A stretch of DNA of 64,000 nt, taken from Massilia sp. CF038 (GTDB lineage: Bacteria > Pseudomonadota > Gammaproteobacteria > Burkholderiales > Burkholderiaceae_D). Below, piece after piece: positions 1 to 6,685 of the stretch. The notes under the pieces were generated by a model that worked only from the letters and a program-made list of their open reading frames with translations, was not told the origin of the DNA and did not search any database. The stretch lies in contig NZ_FQWU01000002.1 of NCBI RefSeq assembly GCF_900129765.1, forward strand, positions 1,054,001 to 1,118,000, read 5' to 3'. Every line of letters starts with the position of its first letter. Positions within the stretch are counted from its first letter, which is position 1. The position numbers were made by a program, and so were the translations under genes.

Positions 1-188
1 TCCTTCGGCACTGCTTTTGCCGCGGCAGGCTTTGCCGTTGCAGCTGCAGTTTTGCCATGCGCTAACGCGGCTTGCCAGATGACCCAGCGGCGCTGCGTTT
101 CGAAAACGAGGTATTCATCGGGTTTGTCTTCACGGCGGCGTACGATGTGGCCATCGCGCTGGGCCCATGCTTCAAATGCATTTCGCAT
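1..188 (-). CDS. small protein of unknown function (3' end beyond the left edge)
   Basis: An open frame begins with ATG at 188 and runs off the left edge (62 codons visible). An AAAGGA Shine-Dalgarno lies 6-7 bases upstream, which supports the start. The protein begins MRNAFEAWAQRDGH, continues with an acidic/aromatic stretch ending in TQRRWVIWQAAL, and then turns into an Ala/Lys/Pro-rich tail. The pattern of a W-containing helix followed by 'tq-W-WqAA' resembles short proteins common in phages and betaproteobacteria. I know no defined function for them, so none is assigned. Confidence 0.6.
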   Translation of the reverse strand, partial: MRNAFEAWAQRDGHIVRRREDKPDEYLVFETQRRWVIWQAALAHGKTAAATAKPAAAKAVPK

Positions 189-581
189 TTCAATCCTTTA
201 TAAATGCTGTGTTCGCATTTTTATCCCTAGCGGAAAATACTTTTCCAACTAGAACCACCTATCGGGCAGAAACTGCCTTCCAGGACATGTACTACGACAC
301 TTCCAACGGGCAACTAGCGGCTGGCCTCTCCCCAACCATACCGCTATTCAACTATATATTACTCTCTCAGTTATAAGAATGCAATTTTTTATTCCCCAAA
401 GGTAACAATAGTCCAAAAACGTTGTTTTGTATTACTGTTGTTACACTTTGAAACAGTTTGCTGCGAGCCTTTAGGCACACTGCATAATGTTCCGATTGTT
501 GAGTGTAAAGAAAATATGTGTTTTTGTCAAAGATGTTATGACTGCAACTTTCTAAGCGGTTTGAGTGACAATCTGCGCTTC
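189..581. other. AT-richer intergenic gap
   Basis: About 390 bases between the small leftward gene and the xth promoter hold no convincing gene on either strand. Base composition is clearly more AT-rich than the flanking genes. No long inverted repeat or terminator with a T-run was found. Confidence 0.5.
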
Positions 582-610
582 TTGCACTAAAGCACTGATA
601 GGTTGATACT
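582..610 (+). promoter_or_regulatory. candidate sigma-70 promoter of xth
   Basis: TTGCAC (582-587), a 17-base spacer and GATACT (605-610) give a reasonable -35/-10 pair. The inferred start near 617 leaves a short leader of about 23 bases before the xth ATG at 640. Confidence 0.45.
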
Positions 611-639
611 GCCTGCTTCGCAACATTGCCCCCTCCCCC

Positions 640-1410
640 ATGAAAATTGCAACTTGGAACGTCAATTCCTTGAAAGTTCGCCTGCCGCATCTGCTGCGCT
701 GGCTGGAAGAAAATCCAGTAGACGTACTCTGCCTTCAAGAGACCAAACTCACTGACGACAAGTTCCCCATTTCTGAAATTAATTCGGCAGGCTACCAAGT
801 CGTCTTCAGCGGGCAAAAAACCTACAACGGCGTGGCCATCCTGTCGCGCCTGCCCATCAGCGACGTGGTCAAGAACAATCCGCGCTATTCCGACGAACAG
901 CAGCGCATCCTGGCCGCCACCGTCGGCGGGGTCCGTTTCATATGCGCCTATGTGCCCAACGGCCAGGCGGTCGACACTGACAAATATGTGTACAAGCTGG
1001 CGTGGCTGGCGGCCCTGCGCGAGTGGCTGGCCGAAGAAATGATCACCCATGCCGACCAGGGCCTGGCCATTCTGGGCGATTACAATATCGCCCCGGAAGA
1101 CCGCGATGTGCACGACCCGGTGGCATGGGCAGGCCAGGTTCTGTGTTCGGACAAGGAACGCGCGGCGCTGACCGGCTTGATGGATCTGGGGCTGACCGAT
1201 TCCTACCGCATGTTCGAGCAGCTCGACAAATCCTTCAGCTGGTGGGACTACCGCATGCTCGGCTTCCAGAAAAACAAGGGGCTGCGCATCGACCATATCC
1301 TGCTGTCGGCCGCGCTGGCCAAACGCTGCACCGCCTGCACCATCGACCGCGCCCCGCGCAAATGGGAACAGCCGTCGGACCACGCACCGGTGATCGCTAC
1401 CCTGTCGTAA
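640..1410 (+). CDS. xth: exodeoxyribonuclease III (AP endonuclease, EEP family)
   Basis: 256 residues, the usual length for XthA. Family signatures are in order: N-terminal MKIATWNVNSLKVRLPHLL, the metal-binding Glu in LCLQETKL (about residue 34), GDYNIAPEDRDVHDP in the middle, SWWDYR, RIDHIL and the C-terminal catalytic SDHAPV. The family removes 3'-blocking groups and incises abasic sites in cytoplasmic base-excision repair. No clear Shine-Dalgarno precedes the ATG, but the start coincides with the conserved N-terminus. The gene ends one base short of the convergent PAS-GGDEF-EAL gene, with no hairpin terminator between them. Confidence 0.95.
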   Translation: MKIATWNVNSLKVRLPHLLRWLEENPVDVLCLQETKLTDDKFPISEINSAGYQVVFSGQKTYNGVAILSRLPISDVVKNNPRYSDEQQRILAATVGGVRFICAYVPNGQAVDTDKYVYKLAWLAALREWLAEEMITHADQGLAILGDYNIAPEDRDVHDPVAWAGQVLCSDKERAALTGLMDLGLTDSYRMFEQLDKSFSWWDYRMLGFQKNKGLRIDHILLSAALAKRCTACTIDRAPRKWEQPSDHAPVIATLS

Positions 1411-1411
1411 C

Positions 1412-4400
1412 TTACGATTTCGCCGGCGCCGCGCTCAAGGCGCCAGCGGCAGCAGCAGCGGGCATCGGCTGCGAGAACAGATAGCCCTGCGCAAACTGGC
1501 AGCCCTTCTCCTTGAGCAGGGCGTACTGCCCTTCCGTTTCCACGCCCTCTGCCACCACCGACAGCTGCAAGCTGTTGGACAGAGCAATGATGGCGCTGAC
1601 AATGGCGCGGTCTTCCGAACTGTCTTCCAGGTCCTTGATAAAGGCGCGGTCAATCTTGATCTTCTTGACCGGGAACCGCTTCAGATACGCCAGGCTCGAA
1701 TATCCGGTGCCGAAGTCGTCGATCGACAAACGAATCCCCAGGCCGTTGATCTGGTCCAGAATTTCCAGTGTCTGCTCGCCGTGCTGCATCAGCGCGGTCT
1801 CGGTAATTTCAAATTCCAGCAGGGCCGGATCGATCCCGGTTTCGTCGAGCACCTTGCGGATTGACTCGATCAGACCGCGGTTCATGAACTGGCGCGGTGA
1901 CAGGTTCACGGCCAGCGGCACCGGCTGCAGGCCTTGCTGCTGCCAGGTGACGATCTGCTGGCAGGCGCGCCGCATCACCCATTCGCCAATCGGCACAATC
2001 AGGCCATTGTCTTCGATGATGGGAATGAAGTGGTCCGGCAGCACCAGCCCTTCGGGCGGGCGGCGCCAGCGCAGCAGCACCTCCATGGTGTGCAGGCGGC
2101 GCGTGCCGGTGTCGATAATAGGCTGGAAGAACAGCTCGAATTCTTCCTTGGCCAGCGCCCCGCGCAAGCTGCTTTCAAGCTCGAAATGCTGGGCCGCCGC
2201 CTGGTTCATGCGCTGCATGAAGAACTGGTAGTTATTGCGTCCGTTGGCCTTGGCGTGGTACATGGCCGCGTCGGCGTGGCGCATCAGCGTTTCGACATCG
2301 CCCCCGTCATCCGGATACATGCTGATCCCGATCGAGGGCGTGATGTGCAGCAGGCGCTCTTCGAACGGAAAGGCCGAGGCCAGCGCTTCGATAATCTTCT
2401 CGGCCACGTTGCTGCACTCTTCCGGCAGGCGGATGCCCGGCACCAGGACCACGAATTCGTCACCGCCCAGCCTCGCCACGGTGTCGCTCGCGCGCACCGC
2501 GCGGCACAGACGGCTGGCCACTTCCTTGAGCAAAAAATCGCCTGTCAGGTGGCCCAGCGAATCATTGATGGTCTTGAAGCGGTCCAGGTCAATGAACATG
2601 ACTGCCAGCTTGCGGTCGGTACGCTGCACGGCCAGCATGGCACGGTCAAGCCGGTCGGCCAGCAAGGCGCGATTGGGCAAACCGGTCAGGCTGTCGTGAT
2701 AGGCCATGTGGTGCACGCGTGCCTCGGCCTGGCGCCGCTCGACGATCTCGCCTTGCAGCAGCGCGTTGGCACCCGCCAGTTCGGCGGTGCGTTCCAGCAC
2801 CCGTACTTCCAGCTCGTCGCGCGCGCGGCGCACGGATTCGGCCGCCTCGCGGCGCGCCGTCACGTCATCGACTACCCAAACCGAGCGGCCGGTGGCCTGA
2901 GCCAGATCGAAGGGACGGCCCGACAGGCGCGCCCAGAACAGGCTGCCGTCCTTGCGCACCAGCTGGAACTCGGACATGCTGACGCGGCCAGCACGGAAGT
3001 CGCGCGCCGTCTCCGTGCGCGCCTGCTCCCAACTGGTTTTGTCGGGGTACAGCACTTGCACCGACAAGCCATTGATTTCGCCCGGTGCATAGCCGAACAG
3101 CTCTTCCATCTTGGTATTGCAGCGCAGGTTGAAGCCATTTTCAACGACCGCAATGCCCAGCACCGCACTGTCGAGAATCGCCTGATTTTCCAGCAGCGCG
3201 TTGCGCAGGGATTCTTCCGCGCGTTTGGCATCGGTGCGGTCTTCGATGATCCAGATCGTGCCCTGGTTCGGTTCATTCGGATTGACCACGTAGCCGATCA
3301 GCTGGGACCACATCAGCGTGCCATCCTTGCGCGCCATCTCGACTTCGGTCTGGAACGGTTTGCCGACCGACAGCAAGGGCGCTGCCATCGCACCCACGCG
3401 CGCGTACACCGCGTCGCTTGGATACAGTGCCCGTCCGGGCAGGCCCATGGCTTCCTCGGCGGTGTAGCCGAACATATCGGCAAAGCCGCGGTTGTAGCGC
3501 GTGATCATCCGGTTCTTGGTGTACAGGATGCTGATCGAGGCATTCGTCATCAGCGCCTGCACTTCGATCAGGGTCTGGCGCGCCTCGGTCACGTCTTCGA
3601 GGATCCAGATGGTGCCTTCTTCGCTGCGGTCGGTGTCGACTGCCTTGGCGCGCACGCGGCACCAGAACAGCGAGCCATCGCGCTTCTTGAACTGGAACTC
3701 GGATTGTTCGAACGGCAGACCATTGCCAAGCAGAGGGCCGGCGGCCTGGCCAAAGGCCTGGTACACCTCGGGCGAAGGGAACACTTCGACGGCGCGCATG
3801 CCCGTCATCTGATCTTGCGTATAGCCGAACATTTCGGCGAAGCGGGGATTACACGACATCATGATCCCGCCTTCGCTGAACAGGATGCCGACAGAAGCAT
3901 TGTCCAAAATGGCCTTTTGCTCCAGCAGGACCTGGCGCGTGGCTTCCTCGGCCGCCTTTTGCGCGGTCCTGTCATCCAGAATCCAGATGGCGTCGATCCG
4001 TTCGCGGCCGCTGTTGATCGCATACAGGAAGGCATGGGCCCAGAAGCCGGAACCATCGTGGCGCTGCATGCGCACGTCGCTTTGATACGGGCGGCCGGCG
4101 CGCAGCAGCGGTACTGCTTCGGCCAGCACCGCATCGTAGCCGGCATCGGGCGCGTACAACCGGCGCGCGTCGACACCGATGCCACTGTCTTCGCTCAGAC
4201 CGAACATGTTGGCAAACTGGCGGTTGTAGCGCATCACCTTGTGATCGCGCAGGAAGGCGATCGCCAGCGGCGCGTTGTCCATGATGGCCTGCATTTCCAG
4301 TACCGCGCGGCGCAACTTCGATTCGTTGTGATGAGGCTCGTCGATATCCTCGATGATCCAGATGGTACCGTGCGCGCTGTTATGCGGATCGACGGCACGT

Positions 4401-5047
4401 CCGTACAGGCGGCACCACAGCAAGCGGCCATCCTTGCAGCGCAATTGCAGTTCGCTGGTGTAGGCCTCGCCGCGCGCCAGCGCCGGGCTGGCATCGCGCC
4501 CCATCTCTTCGTATGCCAGCACCGACGGGAAGATGCTCACGCTGCTCATGCCGATCAGTTCATGGTCGGCATAGCCGAACATTTCCGCCGCGCGTATATT
4601 GCACTCCTTGATGGTGCGGTCACCGCTAAGCATGATGCCCACTGCCGCATTTTCCAGGATCGCTTTTTGCTCAAGCAGCGTTGTGCGCAAAGCCGCCTGA
4701 TCGCCCTCGAAGCGGCGCAGATCCGTAAACACGAAGGTGGCCCCGTTCCCGCCTGGCAGCGGCTTGGCCGTCACCTGGACGGCGATAGCGTGTTCGTCAT
4801 CCAGCAGCACGCTTTCCCAGCGCTGCATGGACAGGTTTGCCGCATCGAAAAGGTCTTCGGCGGCAGGTCGTTGAGATGGATTGAGCAGGTCGATCAGACG
4901 CGCGCCATTGGGGTCGGTACCGAGCAGCGCAAGCAGTTCGGCGTTGGCGGCGAAGACAATACCGGCTGCATCGCAGGCACAGGCCGGCGCGGCGATCAGC
5001 TGTAATGCGTCAGCGAGGAAATCGAGGTTGGTTGGTACGCGATCCAT
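1412..5047 (-). CDS. multi-PAS diguanylate cyclase/phosphodiesterase (GGDEF-EAL)
   Basis: 1211 residues with no transmembrane segment, so probably a cytoplasmic sensor. Six PAS-type modules fill residues 10-735. Each of the later five repeats a phrase like 'AILdNAsvGI...CNprfaEmFGYt', with W-containing PAC tails of the form 'GTIWIIEDxT'. A short coiled coil (about 740-785) leads into GGDEF, with an intact RLGGDEF motif near residue 861 and an inhibitory-site RASD exactly five residues before it. The EAL domain follows, with EVL in place of EAL near 989, NLSPRQF and DDFGTGYSSL. Both activities look possible: synthesis of cyclic di-GMP and its hydrolysis. Which dominates cannot be read from sequence. 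Confidence 0.93.
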   Translation of the reverse strand: MDRVPTNLDFLADALQLIAAPACACDAAGIVFAANAELLALLGTDPNGARLIDLLNPSQRPAAEDLFDAANLSMQRWESVLLDDEHAIAVQVTAKPLPGGNGATFVFTDLRRFEGDQAALRTTLLEQKAILENAAVGIMLSGDRTIKECNIRAAEMFGYADHELIGMSSVSIFPSVLAYEEMGRDASPALARGEAYTSELQLRCKDGRLLWCRLYGRAVDPHNSAHGTIWIIEDIDEPHHNESKLRRAVLEMQAIMDNAPLAIAFLRDHKVMRYNRQFANMFGLSEDSGIGVDARRLYAPDAGYDAVLAEAVPLLRAGRPYQSDVRMQRHDGSGFWAHAFLYAINSGRERIDAIWILDDRTAQKAAEEATRQVLLEQKAILDNASVGILFSEGGIMMSCNPRFAEMFGYTQDQMTGMRAVEVFPSPEVYQAFGQAAGPLLGNGLPFEQSEFQFKKRDGSLFWCRVRAKAVDTDRSEEGTIWILEDVTEARQTLIEVQALMTNASISILYTKNRMITRYNRGFADMFGYTAEEAMGLPGRALYPSDAVYARVGAMAAPLLSVGKPFQTEVEMARKDGTLMWSQLIGYVVNPNEPNQGTIWIIEDRTDAKRAEESLRNALLENQAILDSAVLGIAVVENGFNLRCNTKMEELFGYAPGEINGLSVQVLYPDKTSWEQARTETARDFRAGRVSMSEFQLVRKDGSLFWARLSGRPFDLAQATGRSVWVVDDVTARREAAESVRRARDELEVRVLERTAELAGANALLQGEIVERRQAEARVHHMAYHDSLTGLPNRALLADRLDRAMLAVQRTDRKLAVMFIDLDRFKTINDSLGHLTGDFLLKEVASRLCRAVRASDTVARLGGDEFVVLVPGIRLPEECSNVAEKIIEALASAFPFEERLLHITPSIGISMYPDDGGDVETLMRHADAAMYHAKANGRNNYQFFMQRMNQAAAQHFELESSLRGALAKEEFELFFQPIIDTGTRRLHTMEVLLRWRRPPEGLVLPDHFIPIIEDNGLIVPIGEWVMRRACQQIVTWQQQGLQPVPLAVNLSPRQFMNRGLIESIRKVLDETGIDPALLEFEITETALMQHGEQTLEILDQINGLGIRLSIDDFGTGYSSLAYLKRFPVKKIKIDRAFIKDLEDSSEDRAIVSAIIALSNSLQLSVVAEGVETEGQYALLKEKGCQFAQGYLFSQPMPAAAAAGALSAAPAKS

Positions 5048-5136
5048 GTCCCACTACGACAGATAACCGCCTTGGGGGCGGAAGCCAGGTGAGCTTCGAT
5101 CATAAACCACAATTGCATGGAATCCATATAAATAGA

Positions 5137-5183
5137 CAAAAAAACAAATGCCCGGCGCGCGCACGTGGCACGGACCGGGCATT
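5137..5183 (-). terminator. Rho-independent terminator downstream of the prp operon
   Basis: On the minus strand a 9-bp stem (AATGCCCGG at 5147-5155 pairing with CCGGGCATT at 5175-5183) is followed by a run of T (the A-run at 5137-5144). It lies about 310 bases beyond prpF and just upstream of the PAS-GGDEF-EAL gene, so it probably ends prp transcription. It could instead act as a leader attenuator of that downstream gene. Confidence 0.7.
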
Positions 5184-5197
5184 CTTACCACACTAAA

Positions 5198-5226
5198 CAT
5201 CGCCCTCGCGAAGGCGGGGGCGATGG
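5198..5226. repeat. half palindromic (REP-like) unit
   Basis: A single arm, CATCGCCCTCGCGAAGG followed by CGGGGGCGATGG, lacks the central spacer and the second arm of the complete elements. It is probably a remnant of the tandem duplication described for this region. Confidence 0.7.
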
Positions 5227-5270
5227 AGCTAATGTAAAACGCGTCGTCGGGTACTCATACCACCCATGGA

Positions 5271-5351
5271 CATCGCCCTCGCGAAGGCGGGGGCCTATGC
5301 CACGTGTCCGATCCGGAAACGTGGTATGGGCCCCCGCCTGCGCGAGGGCGA
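5271..5351. repeat. palindromic intergenic element (REPIN-like), copy 1
   Basis: An inverted pair of REP-like arms: CATCGCCCTCGCGAAGGCGG on the left and the inverse GCCTGCGCGAGGGCGATG on the right. The spacer carries a second inverted match (CCACGT/ACGTGG). Each arm can itself form a small hairpin around CTCGCGAA. Confidence 0.85.
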
Positions 5352-5398
5352 TGGAGCCAATGTAAAACGCGTCGTCAGTTACTCATATCGCCCATGGA

Positions 5399-5482
5399 CA
5401 TCGCCCTCGCGAAGGCGGGGGCCTATGCCACGTGTCGGAATTCGGTAACGTGGTATGGGCCCCCGCCTGCGCGAGGGCGATG
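5399..5482. repeat. palindromic intergenic element (REPIN-like), copy 2
   Basis: Nearly identical to copy 1 in arms and spacer, including the CCACGT/ACGTGG inner match, with a few spacer substitutions. It abuts the prpF stop codon region. Confidence 0.85.
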
Positions 5483-5491
5483 ATGGTGATT

Positions 5492-6685
5492 TTAAAACGC
5501 GTCGCCGGGCACCCGCACCCAGCCTTCCATCAACACGCGCGCACTGCGGCTCATGATGGCTTTCTTCACACGCCATTCGCCGTCCTCGAAACTGGCCTGG
5601 GCGCCAACCCGCAACGTTCCAGATGGATGACCGAAGCGCACGGCACTGCGCTCACCGCCGCCGGCAGCCAGGTTCACCAGCGTGCCCGGAATGGCGGCGG
5701 CGGTGCCGATTGCGACCGCCGCCGTTCCCATCATCGCGTGGTGCAGCTTGCCCATCGACAGAGCGCGCACATTCAGATCAATATCGCCTGCCTTGACCTG
5801 CTTGCCGCTGGAGGAGGTATAGTCCGCTGGCGCCGCCACGATCGCCACCTTCGGCGTGTGCTGGCGCTTGGCCGCTTCGGCCACGTGAGCGATCAAGCCC
5901 ATGCGCACCGCGCCGTGGGCGCGAATGGTCTCGAAGCGCGCCAGCGCCTCCGGGTCATTGTTGATCGCGTCCTGCAGCTCGGTGCCGCTGTAGCCTGCTG
6001 CTGCCGCATCGATAAAGATGGTCGGAATGCCGGCATTGATCATGGTCGCCTTGAAGGTGCCGATGCCGGGCACCTCCAGCTCATCGACCAGATTCCCGGT
6101 CGGGAACATGGAGCCGCCCGCGCCCTCCTCTTCCGCCGCCGGATCAAGGAATTCAAGCTGCACTTCGGCGGCCGGGAAGGTGACGCCATCGAGTTCGAAG
6201 TCGCCCGTTTCCTGCACCTGGCCGCCCCTGATCGGCACATGCGCAATGATGCTCTTGCCGATGTTGGCCTGCCAGATGCGGACCACGGCGACGCCATCCT
6301 GCGGAATGCGGGCCGGATCGACCATGCCGGCCGAAATCGCGAACGACCCCACTGCCGCCGACAGGTTGCCGCAGTTGCCGCTCCAGTCAACGAAAGCCTT
6401 GTCGATGGCGACCTGGCCAAACAGATAGTCGACGTCATGTCCTTCACGGGTACTGGCCGACAGGATGACAGCCTTGCTGGTGGACGAGGTGGCCCCGCCC
6501 ATGCCGTCGATCTGTTTACCGTACGGGTCCGGACTGCCAATCACGCGCAGCAGCAGACGGTCGCGCGCAGCGCCCGGCAGTTGCGCGGTGGCAGGCAAAT
6601 CCTGCAGCCGGAAAAACACACCCTTGCTGGTCCCGCCACGCATGTAGGTGGCAGCGATCTTTACTTGTGCCTGGTGGACCATCAT
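5492..6685 (-). CDS. prpF: 2-methylaconitate cis-trans isomerase PrpF
   Basis: 397 residues, typical of PrpF (DUF453 fold). The N-terminal YMRGGTSKGVFF is the family hallmark, followed by IDGMGGATSSTSKAV and CGNLSAAVG motifs of the diaminopimelate-epimerase-like fold. PrpF isomerises the AcnD product so that aconitase can finish the 2-methylcitrate cycle. The ATG at 6685 overlaps the acnD stop as ATGA, which indicates translational coupling. A second ATG follows at once (6682) and is an equally possible start. Its last codons lie inside a tandem duplication with palindromic repeats. Confidence 0.95.
   Translation of the reverse strand: MMVHQAQVKIAATYMRGGTSKGVFFRLQDLPATAQLPGAARDRLLLRVIGSPDPYGKQIDGMGGATSSTSKAVILSASTREGHDVDYLFGQVAIDKAFVDWSGNCGNLSAAVGSFAISAGMVDPARIPQDGVAVVRIWQANIGKSIIAHVPIRGGQVQETGDFELDGVTFPAAEVQLEFLDPAAEEEGAGGSMFPTGNLVDELEVPGIGTFKATMINAGIPTIFIDAAAAGYSGTELQDAINNDPEALARFETIRAHGAVRMGLIAHVAEAAKRQHTPKVAIVAAPADYTSSSGKQVKAGDIDLNVRALSMGKLHHAMMGTAAVAIGTAAAIPGTLVNLAAGGGERSAVRFGHPSGTLRVGAQASFEDGEWRVKKAIMSRSARVLMEGWVRVPGDAF

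Larger units (their letters stand above)
5198..5498. repeat. tandem array of about 126-132 bp units containing palindromic elements and copies of the prpF tail
   Basis: The sequence AAAACGCGTCG, which is the reverse complement of the last codons of prpF, occurs at 5236, 5362 and 5494. The spacing is 126 and 132 bases. Between the copies lies a full palindromic element. Only the copy at 5494 is joined to the prpF reading frame. This looks like successive duplication of the prpF 3' end together with the adjacent palindromic element. The remaining gap between prpF and the PAS gene holds no coding frame. Confidence 0.8.

Noticed and set aside
367-1383. 338-codon open frame on the minus strand opposite xth
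   Set aside because: It is the antisense of a gene with every ExoIII motif intact, and its translation shows no recognisable domain. High GC creates long antisense frames.
1934-5005. 1023-codon open frame on the plus strand opposite the PAS-GGDEF-EAL gene
   Set aside because: Antisense shadow. The translation is His/Gln/Arg-rich with no domain, and the opposite strand encodes clear GGDEF and EAL motifs.
5048-5136. Possible cyclic di-GMP riboswitch upstream of the GGDEF-EAL gene
   Set aside because: The leader was read for GEMM-type motifs and none was found. Only a short GC hairpin (CCGCC/GGCGG) is present.
5198-5482. CRISPR array, because of repeated palindromic units
   Set aside because: Only two full units, with spacers that are copies of each other and of the prpF end, and no cas genes.
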